Positions 1 through 7,190 are shown, counted from the stretch's first letter. The stretch is 14,648 nucleotides of DNA from an uncultured Kangiella sp. (GCA_946480585.1 CAMLKQ010000019.1:1-14648), one strand, 5' to 3'. Notes: a model not told the origin generated them from the letters alone. A program made the numbers and translations.

Positions 1-204
1 AGCAAACTGGACGCCGATCGGCATGTACACGTCCGCGACTGGCGCGCCTATGCCCACGGCCTGCTCGGCGAATTTGGCGACGGCCTGGACGAAGCAGAGG
101 AGGCACTGGAGCTCGCCACCGACGCCGGCCTTGCGACTGACGTCCGGCAAGCCGCTGTCAACGCCCTCGACAACGAGCAATTGCCGCCGATGCCCGCACA
201 TTGA
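1..204 (+). CDS. C-terminal end of a Sel1/TonB_C-type exported protein (first tandem copy, partial)
   Basis: The frame is open from the first base and ends at a TGA at 202-204, giving the last 67 residues of a protein whose start lies outside the window. Its tail lines up with the tails of the two complete downstream proteins. All three have a helix with a G-x-F pattern (LLGEFGDGLDEAEEAL here, ALAGDFTAAAAFQQQAL and ALAGNFAKAVEHQTEVV in the others), then an acidic/alanine helix, and all end near an N-x-Q-L-P motif (NEQLP, NQQLP, ANQLP). I infer a third member of the same tandem family. Only the tail is visible, so the Sel1 and TonB-like domains are assumed from its neighbours and not seen. It could instead be any protein with a TPR-like C-terminus, but the matching end motif and adjacent position argue for a paralogue. 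Confidence 0.7.
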   Translation, partial: SKLDADRHVHVRDWRAYAHGLLGEFGDGLDEAEEALELATDAGLATDVRQAAVNALDNEQLPPMPAH

Positions 205-238
205 CAAGCACGGCCGCCAACAGGCAAGTTGGCGGCCG
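197..238 (+). repeat. 42-base intergenic hairpin repeat, copy 1 (possible terminator)
   Basis: This is the first copy of a 42-base unit that recurs at 1846-1887 with only four differences. It starts inside the last codons of the upstream gene and contains a perfect 11-base-pair stem (211-221 with 228-238, CGGCCGCCAAC/GTTGGCGGCCG) and a 6-base loop AGGCAA. The stem is followed by ATTTTC, so it can act as an intrinsic terminator for the upstream copy, although the T-run is short. Confidence 0.75.
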
Positions 239-268
239 ATTTTCAGCTGATCTTCCAGGAAGGAAACC

Positions 269-1711
269 ATGCGTCACGCTCGGTTTGCAGCGTTTCTCGC
301 GTCATCCCTCGTTGTCTTCACCACCCCAGTCGCCTTGGCCGATTTCAACTCGGCGCTTACCGCGTATCAGCAACAGCAATTCGACTCGGCTTACACTGAA
401 TTCCGTCGCCTTGCCGAACTCGGTGACACGCCCTCGCAACGTAATCTGGCCGCGATGTACGCCCGCGGCGAGCATGTCGCGAAGGATCCGGTTGAGGCCT
501 GGGCCTGGGCCAAACTTGCCAGCGAGCAAGGCGATGAGGAAAGCCTCACGCTATTTGAAGCACTAGACAAGTTGCTGAAAACCAGCGAACAGCGCGCGCA
601 GGCGGGTGCACGCGCCGACGCCTTGCTCGCAGAGTTCGGCAAACAGGCACTCGCCGAGCGGCTGTTTCCGGTACCACGCGATCAAGCCGCAGATTGTTCG
701 GTAGATGTCACCACAAGCGCACAACCGGTTGAGACGCGTGCGCCGAAGTATCCGATGGCAGCAGCGAATGCCGGGATCGAAGGCAATGCCTGCTTCAGTT
801 TCTACTTGAGCCCGGAAGGCAAACCCATCCGGATACGGCCTTCCCAATTCGCCGCTTTCAAGGATGGTGAGAAAAAACCTTACCGTAGCCCTGACGTGTT
901 CGTGAAGCCCGCGCTTGAAGCCATTCAGGCATGGCGGTTTGTGCCGGCAGCAACCGAAGCACTGCGTTCGGTGCCCGCCAGCTACTGCCTCGATTTCAAA
1001 CTGGACGGTATGAGCCGCTCGGAGTATGTCGAAGCCAAAGAAAAAATTGAGACATATCGGATTGGCGCCGAAGCAGGCGACCCGGAAGCGCAGTACAAGC
1101 TGTCAATGCACGTCAACTCCTTGGCGGGGGGATTGCCCAAACAGAAGCGCGAGGAAGCACGCTCACTTGCCCACATCCTGCTGCGGCAGAGTGCGATAAA
1201 CGGTCATGCTGAAGGTCAGTTTCGGATCGCCAAAGATTTGCTGACCGGTAACCAGTGCGAGAAGGATACTGGCAAGGGTGTTACCTGGCTGATGTTTGCC
1301 GCTCAGCAAGGACACCGGGAAGCGCAGTACCTGCTTGCCTCGCGACTGATGCACGGCGATGGCGTTGAGCAGAATATCGAAAAGGCAGTGTCCTGGTTGA
1401 AGGTTGCCGCAGACAGCGGTCATGGCCGGGCGAAGATTGAGTATGCCTATCACCTGCTGCGGCATGAGCCGACACGTCAGCAGGAAGCGGCCGCGCTGTT
1501 GCCCGCGCAGCCCAATGAGAACGATCTGATGCAGCTCGAGGCGGCGGCGCTCGGCCGGGCGCTCGCGGGTGACTTCACCGCCGCAGCGGCCTTTCAGCAG
1601 CAGGCACTCAGCATTGCCAGCGAAGTCGGTTTTGACACCGAGCAGCGAGCAGCGACGTTGACGGCGTTTCAGAACCAGCAACTGCCGGCGCTGGCGCCAA
1701 GCCAGAGCTAA
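269..1711 (+). CDS. Exported Sel1-repeat protein with internal TonB C-terminal-like domain (second tandem copy)
   Basis: 480 residues. The ATG at 269 follows AGGAAGGA at 257-264. A signal peptide covers residues 1-24, with likely cleavage after ALA and before DFNS, so the protein is probably periplasmic. Residues about 25-95 form Sel1/TPR-like helices (EFRRLAELGDTPSQRNLAAMYARG, then EAWAWAKLA). Residues about 155-245 look like a TonB C-terminal domain: P-KYP-AAA, G-x-A-C-F-S-F-Y-L-S-x-x-G-K-P, then A-x-x-A-x-x-A-W-R-F-x-P-A. Residues about 265-400 hold a second Sel1 block (GVTWLMFAAQQGHREAQYLL, GDGVEQNIEKAVSWLKVAAD). Cysteines at 143, 175, 240 and 330 recur in the next gene, which would fit disulfides in the periplasm. 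There is no membrane anchor beyond the signal peptide, unlike TonB itself. Function is unknown. Sel1 repeats usually bind protein partners, and TonB_C-like folds bind membrane receptors or peptidoglycan, so a scaffold role is a guess. Confidence 0.85.
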   Translation: MRHARFAAFLASSLVVFTTPVALADFNSALTAYQQQQFDSAYTEFRRLAELGDTPSQRNLAAMYARGEHVAKDPVEAWAWAKLASEQGDEESLTLFEALDKLLKTSEQRAQAGARADALLAEFGKQALAERLFPVPRDQAADCSVDVTTSAQPVETRAPKYPMAAANAGIEGNACFSFYLSPEGKPIRIRPSQFAAFKDGEKKPYRSPDVFVKPALEAIQAWRFVPAATEALRSVPASYCLDFKLDGMSRSEYVEAKEKIETYRIGAEAGDPEAQYKLSMHVNSLAGGLPKQKREEARSLAHILLRQSAINGHAEGQFRIAKDLLTGNQCEKDTGKGVTWLMFAAQQGHREAQYLLASRLMHGDGVEQNIEKAVSWLKVAADSGHGRAKIEYAYHLLRHEPTRQQEAAALLPAQPNENDLMQLEAAALGRALAGDFTAAAAFQQQALSIASEVGFDTEQRAATLTAFQNQQLPALAPSQS

Positions 1712-1916
1712 CCGCATCACGTTGTGTAACAAAGATGTCGCGCTAGCGCTGGCTTTAGTCGTCGATCGCGAAGAAGCTATTGCTGTCGTCAGATGGCTTG
1801 TGAAACCGGTGAATACCCATTGAAAAGCAAGCTCATGGAAACCGTCACATTGACAAGACCGGCCGCCGAAAGGCAAGTTGGCGGCCGCTTATAGTTGCAT
1901 ACAGGGGGTGCAAGCC
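1712..1916. other. Intergenic gap of 205 bases between the two complete Sel1/TonB_C genes
   Basis: The only clear structure is the hairpin repeat at 1846-1887. A 10-base palindrome GCGCTAGCGC lies at 1740-1749. I see no convincing promoter, no remnant of a further gene copy and no small gene with a ribosome binding site. Confidence 0.5.
1846..1887 (+). repeat. 42-base intergenic hairpin repeat, copy 2
   Basis: This matches 197-238 at 38 of 42 positions. The stem pairs 1860-1869 with 1878-1887: eight Watson-Crick pairs, one G-T wobble and one A-T pair, with the same AGGCAA loop core. Two of the four differences fall at the top of the left arm and weaken pairing there, while the right arm (GTTGGCGGCCG) is identical. 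It is followed by CTTATAG, a weaker T-run than in copy 1. It lies 30 bases before the next start codon, so it could affect termination, messenger stability or translation of that gene. Confidence 0.75.
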
Positions 1917-3359
1917 ATGCAACGCTTGCTGAAACCGTTATGGTTCTACGCAGTCATGCTACCGCTGACTGCGTCGGCCGACTTCAATAGTGCGGTTACC
2001 GCCTACGAGCAGAAAGACTACGGCAAGGCGTATCAGGAATTTCGCCGACTGGCGGAACTCGGTGACGCCCCTTCACAGCGCAATCTGGCGGCCATGTATG
2101 CCAATGGCAAGTTTGTCGAGCACAATGCGGTAGAAGCATGGGCCTGGGCAGCACTGGCGGCAGAGCAGGATGCGGAAGCCAGTGCGCCGATCCGTGATCG
2201 CCTGACGGAAAAGCTGACCGACGCTGAGAAGCTTGCCGGCGAACAGCGTTGGCATGAATTGCAGCAACTGTTTGGTCAAGCTGCCATTGCCGAGCGGTTG
2301 CTGCCGGTCGCCGCCGATCGACTGCCAGACTGCACCGTTGAAGTGACGGGTGATGCAGTGCCGGTAAAGACGTTCCCACCGCGATATCCCGTTATCGCCG
2401 CAAGAGATAATGTCGAAGGGCATGTCTGCCTGACATTTTATCTGAGCGCAACGGGCAACCCGTTGCGTATTTCGGCCTACGAAGAGTCGGCCGTCAAAGA
2501 CGACGGCGGAAAACCCAAAGGCGAAAGTATCGGCAAATACAAAAGCGCTTTTGTGCTTGAAGTGAAGCGTGTCATGGAAAAGTGGGAGTTCAGCCCGCCG
2601 GCTACCGCAGCACTACGGGATATTCCTCGTCGGTACTGCATGGATTTCATTCTTGATGGTTCGACGAAGTCGAAAGAGCTAAGCAAACACCAGTCCGAGC
2701 AACGAGGTGCGGCGGCCGATGGCGATCCAATTGCGCAGTATGAGTTCGCGAAAAAATTGGAAGCTTCGCTGACCAACCCTCGTTTCCCGAGTGAAAAACG
2801 CCAGCATGTATCGACAGTTATGCACGCATTGTTTAAGCAGAGTGCGGTGTCCGGCTACGCCAATAGCCAATTCAAGATGGCCTCGAACCTGCTAACTGGA
2901 AATCAGTGCGAAAAGGATATCGGCAAGGGAATCGCGTGGCTGAGCTTTGCCGCACAACAGGGCCACACCGAATCCCAGTATCTGTTAGCTTCGCGACTGC
3001 GACACGGCGACGGCGTTGAACCGAATAGCGAGAAAGCAACAAAATGGCTGCAAGCAGCCGCCGAGGGTGGCCACAGCCGGGCCCAGCTCGAGTATGCGCT
3101 GTACCTGCTGCAGCACCATCCCGAGCAAGCTGAACAGGCACGCCGCTACCTGCCTGAAACACCCAAACCGTATGATTTGATTGAACTGGAAGCGGCAGCA
3201 CTGAGTCAGGCGCTAGCTGGTAATTTCGCAAAAGCGGTTGAGCACCAAACTGAGGTAGTTGCTATCGCGAAGGAGATCAACAGTGGCCACGCCGATCGTG
3301 AGCTGGTGTTGGCCAGCTATCAGGCCAATCAGTTGCCGCAGTTTGCTGCATTGAATTGA
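1917..3359 (+). CDS. Exported Sel1-repeat protein with internal TonB C-terminal-like domain (third tandem copy)
   Basis: 480 residues from the ATG at 1917, exactly the length of the preceding paralogue. The open frame extends upstream to a TTG at 1878, but that lies inside the hairpin repeat. The ATG has a G-rich ribosome binding site (GGGGGTG, 1904-1910) and starts a good signal peptide (MQRLLKPLWFYAVMLPLTASA, then DFNS). The layout is the same as its neighbour: N-terminal Sel1 block (EFRRLAELGDAPSQRNLAAMYANG), TonB C-terminal-like domain about 150-245 (PPRYPVIAA, G-H-V-C-L-T-F-Y-L-S, VMEKWEFSPP), and a second Sel1 block (NQCEKDIGKGIAWLSFAAQQ onward). Cysteines at 139, 171, 241 and 331 match those of the neighbour. 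By eye about half the residues are identical; the first Sel1 block and the NQCEKD region are closest, while the region just after the TonB-like strands is the most divergent. Function is unknown. Confidence 0.85.
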   Translation: MQRLLKPLWFYAVMLPLTASADFNSAVTAYEQKDYGKAYQEFRRLAELGDAPSQRNLAAMYANGKFVEHNAVEAWAWAALAAEQDAEASAPIRDRLTEKLTDAEKLAGEQRWHELQQLFGQAAIAERLLPVAADRLPDCTVEVTGDAVPVKTFPPRYPVIAARDNVEGHVCLTFYLSATGNPLRISAYEESAVKDDGGKPKGESIGKYKSAFVLEVKRVMEKWEFSPPATAALRDIPRRYCMDFILDGSTKSKELSKHQSEQRGAAADGDPIAQYEFAKKLEASLTNPRFPSEKRQHVSTVMHALFKQSAVSGYANSQFKMASNLLTGNQCEKDIGKGIAWLSFAAQQGHTESQYLLASRLRHGDGVEPNSEKATKWLQAAAEGGHSRAQLEYALYLLQHHPEQAEQARRYLPETPKPYDLIELEAAALSQALAGNFAKAVEHQTEVVAIAKEINSGHADRELVLASYQANQLPQFAALN

Positions 3360-3443
3360 GCTATCCGTGAGTTTTACTGCCGAGAATCGAAGTACCGTTG
3401 CGTTGAACCGCCGTTGAATCTGAATTGCTGACAAGGAAGCATT

Positions 3444-4346
3444 ATGGAAACCGTCGTTTTTGGTCTGCTGATATTTGCAATTGTGCTGGTGATGACCGGC
3501 GTCAAGTCGGTGCGCCAGGGCTATGAGTATACGGTCGAGCGATTCGGCAAGTATGTTCGTACCTTGCAGCCGGGCCTGCATTTCATTACCCCGGTGTTCG
3601 AACGGGTCGGTGCCAAAGTCAACATGATGGAGCAGGTGCTGGACATTCCGCAGCAGTCGGTGATTTCGCGTGACAACGCCACCGTCACGATTGATGCCGT
3701 TTGCTTCTATCAGGTCACCGATTCGGCACAAGCAACCTACGAAGTCAACCACCTGCAGATGGCGATGCAGAACCTGACCATGACCAATCTGCGCACCGTG
3801 CTTGGCAGCATGGATCTGGACGAGATGCTGTCGAAGCGGGATCAGATCAATGCCCAGATCCTGCGCATCGTCGATGCCGCGACCAATCCGTGGGGCGTCA
3901 AGATCACCCGTATCGAAGTGCGTGACATCGTGCCGCCACAGGATCTGGTCAATGCGATGGCGCAGCAGATGAAAGCCGAGCGGATCAAGCGCGCCCAGAT
4001 TCTGGAGGCAGAAGGTCTGCGCCAGTCGGAGATCCTGAAAGCCGAGGGCATGAAGCAGGGCCAGATCCTGCAGGCCGAGGGTGAGAAGGAAGCGGCCTTC
4101 CGACAAGCGGAAGCGCGCGAGCGTCTGGCCGAAGCGGAAGCAAACGCAACCCGGATGGTGTCGGAAGCTATCGCCAAAGGCGACACCCGTGCCATCAATT
4201 ACTTTATTGCCCAAAAGTACGTTGAAGCGCTCGGTCAGATCGCCAGTGCACCGAACGAGAAGCTGGTGCTGATGCCACTGGAGGCGGGCAATGTCATCGG
4301 TGCCTTGGGTGGCATCAGTGATTTGCTGAAAACCACCAAGAGCTGA
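3444..4346 (+). CDS. qmcA: SPFH/stomatin-like membrane protein, QmcA type
   Basis: 300 residues; E. coli QmcA (YbbK) is about 305. The ATG at 3444 follows AAGGA at 3433-3437. One N-terminal membrane segment (residues about 2-20) is followed by the SPFH/band-7 domain: GYEYTVERFGKYVRTLQPGL, then DIPQQSVISRDNATVTIDAV and YQVTDSAQATYEV. A strongly charged coiled coil of alanine, glutamate and lysine runs from about 180 to 250 (AEGLRQSEILKAEGMKQGQI). The tail is glycine-rich, GNVIGALGGISDLL. These proteins form large oligomeric cages on the inner membrane and organise membrane domains. In E. coli QmcA is linked to the FtsH–HflKC quality-control system. The NfeD gene follows 21 bases later, the usual pairing for this family. 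Confidence 0.92.
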   Translation: METVVFGLLIFAIVLVMTGVKSVRQGYEYTVERFGKYVRTLQPGLHFITPVFERVGAKVNMMEQVLDIPQQSVISRDNATVTIDAVCFYQVTDSAQATYEVNHLQMAMQNLTMTNLRTVLGSMDLDEMLSKRDQINAQILRIVDAATNPWGVKITRIEVRDIVPPQDLVNAMAQQMKAERIKRAQILEAEGLRQSEILKAEGMKQGQILQAEGEKEAAFRQAEARERLAEAEANATRMVSEAIAKGDTRAINYFIAQKYVEALGQIASAPNEKLVLMPLEAGNVIGALGGISDLLKTTKS

Positions 4347-4367
4347 ACTCATTGAGGAGAAATGGCC

Positions 4368-4790
4368 ATGCAGAACTGGTATTGGCTGGCCGCCGGGCTG
4401 ATTTTGCTCGGCATTGAGATGCTGGCGCCCGGTTTCTATCTGATGTTCTTCGGTTTTGCCGCGCTTGGTACCGGCGTATTAGCCCTGTTGTTGCCGTTGC
4501 CATGGCAGGCGCAAGCGACCGTATTCGCCGTGTTGTCGGTGGTTGCCGTCGTCGCCGGCCGACGCTGGTACGCCAGCAAGGAAGGCGAAGGCTCAGCCAC
4601 GCTGAACCGGCGCAGCGATGCCCTGATTGGCCGCCGCGCCCGACTGAAAGAACCGCTGACAGCCGACGGCGGCGAGGTTTACATCGACGATACCCGCTGG
4701 CCCGCCCAAGGCCCGGAGCTGCCGGCCGGAGTCGAAGTGGAAGTGGTGGCCGTCCAAGGTTCCAGAGTCGTCGTCAAAGCCGCCAGCTGA
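4368..4790 (+). CDS. NfeD-family membrane protein (short form), partner of QmcA
   Basis: 140 residues from the ATG at 4368. An in-frame ATG at 4362 sits almost against the ribosome binding site GAGGAGA (4354-4360), so 4368 has the better spacing; using 4362 would add two residues. The first 65 residues form about three membrane segments (WYWLAAGLILLGIEMLAPG, LMFFGFAALGTGVLALLLP, ATVFAVLSVVAVVAG). Residues about 85-140 form the OB-fold typical of NfeD, starting with ALIGRRARLKEPL and ending in a run of valine-rich strands. This resembles E. coli YbbJ, which pairs with QmcA. Short NfeD proteins lack the ClpP-like protease domain of the long form, and none is seen here. Confidence 0.9.
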   Translation: MQNWYWLAAGLILLGIEMLAPGFYLMFFGFAALGTGVLALLLPLPWQAQATVFAVLSVVAVVAGRRWYASKEGEGSATLNRRSDALIGRRARLKEPLTADGGEVYIDDTRWPAQGPELPAGVEVEVVAVQGSRVVVKAAS

Positions 4791-4799
4791 GTCCCCAAC

Positions 4800-4825
4800 G
4801 CGCCCCGGTCGCCAGAACGGGGCGC
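4800..4825 (+). terminator. Probable terminator after the qmcA–nfeD pair
   Basis: An 8-base-pair GC-rich stem (GCGCCCCG at 4800-4807 with CGGGGCGC at 4818-4825) has a 10-base loop and lies ten bases after the nfeD stop. The following TTCTGTAT is only weakly T-rich, so termination may be partial. Confidence 0.5.
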
Positions 4826-4830
4826 TTCTG

Positions 4831-4836
4831 TATAAT
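4831..4836 (+). promoter_or_regulatory. Candidate -10 box for the rhodanese–grxC–secB–gpsA operon
   Basis: A perfect TATAAT lies 58 bases before the rhodanese start and directly after the hairpin. No good -35 hexamer is visible at 16-18 bases upstream (the sequence there is GC-rich), and the preceding TG is one base out of place for an extended -10. The box is exact, but the promoter is an inference. Confidence 0.45.
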
Positions 4837-4893
4837 CGGCCCTCATTTTTCGCCCGCTTGCCCCTGCACCGGGTCTCTGCCTGTCGGTCTGTC

Positions 4894-5313
4894 ATGAACA
4901 TCGTTGTTGAACTTTTCCAGAACCACCCCATTTTGAGTACCTTGTGGCTGACTTTGCTGATGCTGGTCGTCGCGGCGTTCAGCAGCGGCGGCGCCGGCAA
5001 GTCGATCGGTCCGCAGCAACTGACCCATCTGGTCAACCGGGAAGACGGCGTTGTGCTGGACATTCGACCGCAGGCCGATTTTGGCAAGGGCCACATTGTT
5101 GGCGCGATTAGCGCGCCGCAATCCAAACTGGCCAGCATGGAAAAGGAATTGGAGCGCTACAAGGAGCGTCCGGTCATCGTGGTATGCGCGCAGGGCCTGA
5201 CTGCCGTCAATGCCTGCAAGCAACTCAAGAAGCATGGCTTCAACCGCTTGTATCGGTTGAACAATGGCATGCAAGCCTGGTTGGCCGAAAACCTGCCGAC
5301 CAGCAAGAAATAG
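4894..5313 (+). CDS. Membrane-anchored rhodanese-like protein (YibN type)
   Basis: 139 residues from the ATG at 4894. The frame is open further upstream, but this ATG starts directly before the family's N-terminal membrane segment (residues about 10-30, LWLTLLMLVVAAFSSGG). There is no clear Shine-Dalgarno sequence. A single rhodanese domain follows (about 38-135): LDIRPQADFGKGHIVGAISA, then the active-site loop starting at Cys98 (CAQGLTA), then GFNRLYRLNNGMQAWLAENLP. The cysteine suggests sulfur transfer or thiol chemistry on the cytoplasmic side of the membrane. The order rhodanese–grxC–secB–gpsA is that of E. coli yibN–grxC–secB–gpsA, which supports the YibN assignment and links it to redox and protein export. 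The gene ends 14 bases before grxC. Confidence 0.9.
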   Translation: MNIVVELFQNHPILSTLWLTLLMLVVAAFSSGGAGKSIGPQQLTHLVNREDGVVLDIRPQADFGKGHIVGAISAPQSKLASMEKELERYKERPVIVVCAQGLTAVNACKQLKKHGFNRLYRLNNGMQAWLAENLPTSKK

Positions 5314-5327
5314 TCGGGAGGCGCGTC

Positions 5328-5582
5328 ATGGCCAACATCGAAATTTTCACCACCGAGGTCTGCCCATACTGCGTCCGCGCCAAGCAACTGCTCGACAGTC
5401 TCGGTGCGGGTTACCAAGAGATCCGGGTCGATACCGATCCGAGCAAGCGGGACGAGATGATGAGCCGCAGCGGCCGTCGGACCGTTCCGCAGATTTTCAT
5501 CAACGGCCAGTCTGTCGGCGGCTGTGATGATTTGTACGCCTTGCATCGCGCAGGCAAATTGCAACCCCTGCTGTCCGCGTAA
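5328..5582 (+). CDS. grxC: Glutaredoxin 3
   Basis: 84 residues, the usual size for GrxC. The ATG at 5328 follows GGGAGG at 5316-5321. The dithiol active site CPYC is at residues 12-15 (TTEVCPYCVRAKQLL). The cis-proline motif TVPQIFINGQ and the glutathione-binding GG-CDD segment (SVGGCDDLYAL) are present. It reduces disulfides and glutathione-mixed disulfides in the cytoplasm using glutathione. It is the second gene of the operon, between the rhodanese and secB. No key residue is missing. An open frame exists upstream, but it overlaps the rhodanese gene and lacks the family start. Confidence 0.95.
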   Translation: MANIEIFTTEVCPYCVRAKQLLDSLGAGYQEIRVDTDPSKRDEMMSRSGRRTVPQIFINGQSVGGCDDLYALHRAGKLQPLLSA

Positions 5583-5617
5583 GTTGATGCAGGCTAAATA
5601 AGTAAAGGAAGTTCATC

Positions 5618-6097
5618 ATGGCAGAAGAAACCAAAGTTCAACCGACGCTGAACCTCACCCGTGTATACCTCAAGGATCTGTCGTTCGAAGCGCCCAATAC
5701 GCCGGAGTTGTTTCAAGGCAGCTTTGAGCCGAATTACAGCGTGCAGCTGAACAGCAAGGCCCGCAAGCTGGAAGGCGACAATTACGAAGTCGTGCTGTCG
5801 GTCAATGTCGAATGCAAAACCGGTGACAAGGTCGCGTTTGTTTGCGAAGCACAGCAAGCCGGTGTCTTCGCCATCACCGGTGCCGAAGGCATGCAATTGC
5901 GACACGCCCTGTCGGCCTACACGCCGAGCCTGCTGTTCCCCTACGCACGTCAAGTCATTGCCAATGCCATCGGTCAAGGCGGCTTCCCGGCACTGCACCT
6001 GGCACCGGTGAATTTCGATCAGATTTTCGCGATGCAACTGCAGCGTGAAGCGGAACAAGCCAAAGCCGGCGGCGTGGTTGACGCCACTGTTCAATAA
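5618..6097 (+). CDS. secB: Protein-export chaperone SecB
   Basis: 159 residues; family members are about 150-170. The ATG at 5618 follows AAAGGA at 5604-5609. The typical SecB fold is readable: VYLKDLSFEAPNTPELFQ near the start, then the beta-rich core (YEVVLSVNVECKT, AFVCEAQQAGVFAI), then the hallmark LLFPYARQVIANAIGQGGFPALHLAPVNFDQIFAMQL. SecB is a cytosolic tetramer that keeps precursor proteins unfolded and delivers them to SecA. The C-terminus is a short acidic/alanine tail. It lies 35 bases after grxC and 13 bases before gpsA, so it is co-transcribed. Confidence 0.96.
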   Translation: MAEETKVQPTLNLTRVYLKDLSFEAPNTPELFQGSFEPNYSVQLNSKARKLEGDNYEVVLSVNVECKTGDKVAFVCEAQQAGVFAITGAEGMQLRHALSAYTPSLLFPYARQVIANAIGQGGFPALHLAPVNFDQIFAMQLQREAEQAKAGGVVDATVQ

Positions 6098-6110
6098 TCG
6101 AGACCGCACT

Positions 6111-7121
6111 GTGCCCCGCACCACTCCGATCGCAGTACTCGGCGCTGGCTCCTGGGGCACAGCGCTGGCCTTGCATCTCGCCCGGCTTGGCAACGACACC
6201 CGACTCTGGGGTCGCAACCCGGATGACATGCAGCGCATGCAACATCAACGGCAGAACAGTCGTTATCTGCCGGGCATTTCCTTCCCGGAGACGCTGACCG
6301 CGACTGGCGATTTGGCGCTAGCGCTACGCGATGTCCGCGATGTCTTGATCGCTGTACCCAGTCACGCCTTTCGCGCGACGCTACGTGCCATCAAACCGAT
6401 GGTTGGCAAGCAGGTCCGGATCGTTTGGGCCACCAAAGGCTTCGAACACGGCGCCCAGGCCCTGCTGTCCACTGTGGTCAGCGATGAGTTCGCCAATGAC
6501 ACCCCGCAAGCAGTGCTGTCCGGGCCAAGCTTTGCGAAGGAACTGGCAGCCGGTTTGCCGACCGCCATCACCTTGGCGGCAAACAATCCCGGATTCCGGC
6601 ACGATCTCGCCCAGCGACTGCACAGCGACCGTTTCCGGGTCTATCTGTCGGACGACATGATTGGCGTGCAGGTCGGCGGCGCGGTCAAAAACGTGCTTGC
6701 GGTAGGTGCCGGCATGTGTGACGGCCTCGGCTTCGGCGCCAACGCGCGTACCGCACTAATCACCCGCGGTCTCGCCGAGATTACCCGGCTTGGTCTCGCG
6801 CTCGGTGGCAAGCTCGAAACCTTCTACGGCATGGCCGGTCTGGGCGACCTGATTCTGACCTGTACCGACAACCAGTCTCGCAACCGCCGCTTTGGTTTGG
6901 CGCTTGGTCAAGGCAAAACTGCCGCTGAGGCGCAAGCAGAAATCGGTCAGGTGGTCGAAGCGGCGAGCAACGCGGAAGAAGTGGTATTGCTGGCACGCAA
7001 ACTCGGCATCGAGATGCCGATCAGTGAGCAGATTTATCGCATCCTGCATGACGGCGTTGACCCGCGCTCTGCCGCCAAAGAACTGCTGATGCGCGAGATG
7101 CGCGACGAGTCAACGAGTTAG
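6111..7121 (+). CDS. gpsA: Glycerol-3-phosphate dehydrogenase [NAD(P)+]
   Basis: 336 residues from a GTG at 6111; E. coli GpsA is 339. The frame is open back into secB, but the GTG lies 13 bases after the secB stop and starts six residues before the IAVLGAGSWGTALA nucleotide-binding motif, as expected. The ribosome binding site is weak (GAGA). The enzyme reduces dihydroxyacetone phosphate to sn-glycerol 3-phosphate, the precursor of phospholipid backbones, in the cytoplasm. The catalytic lysine is Lys193 in GGAVKNVLAVGAG. Other family motifs are VLSGPSFAKELAAGLPTA, GFGANARTALITRGLAE and GLGDLILTCTDNQSRNRRFG. In E. coli cysE follows; here the operon ends with a terminator instead. Confidence 0.95.
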   Translation: MPRTTPIAVLGAGSWGTALALHLARLGNDTRLWGRNPDDMQRMQHQRQNSRYLPGISFPETLTATGDLALALRDVRDVLIAVPSHAFRATLRAIKPMVGKQVRIVWATKGFEHGAQALLSTVVSDEFANDTPQAVLSGPSFAKELAAGLPTAITLAANNPGFRHDLAQRLHSDRFRVYLSDDMIGVQVGGAVKNVLAVGAGMCDGLGFGANARTALITRGLAEITRLGLALGGKLETFYGMAGLGDLILTCTDNQSRNRRFGLALGQGKTAAEAQAEIGQVVEAASNAEEVVLLARKLGIEMPISEQIYRILHDGVDPRSAAKELLMREMRDESTS

Positions 7122-7190
7122 GGCATTGGCCGTTTCGCCAGCAAAGTAGCAGCCAGCCGTTCATCAGTTACCGCGGTCTGACGAAACCAA

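Noticed and set aside
201..206. Perfect TTGACA (-35-like) in both copies of the hairpin repeat (also 1850-1855)
   Set aside because: No -10 box lies at 16-18 bases in either copy; that region is the hairpin itself, so a promoter is not supported.
1712..1845. Possible remnant of another gene copy in the intergenic gap
   Set aside because: Reading back from the TGA at 1851-1853 meets a stop within ten codons (1821-1823) and no family motif is present.
3213..4352. Long - strand open frame opposite qmcA
   Set aside because: It lies antisense to a well-supported gene, has no ribosome binding site or recognisable domain, and its composition fits GC-rich codon bias on the other strand.
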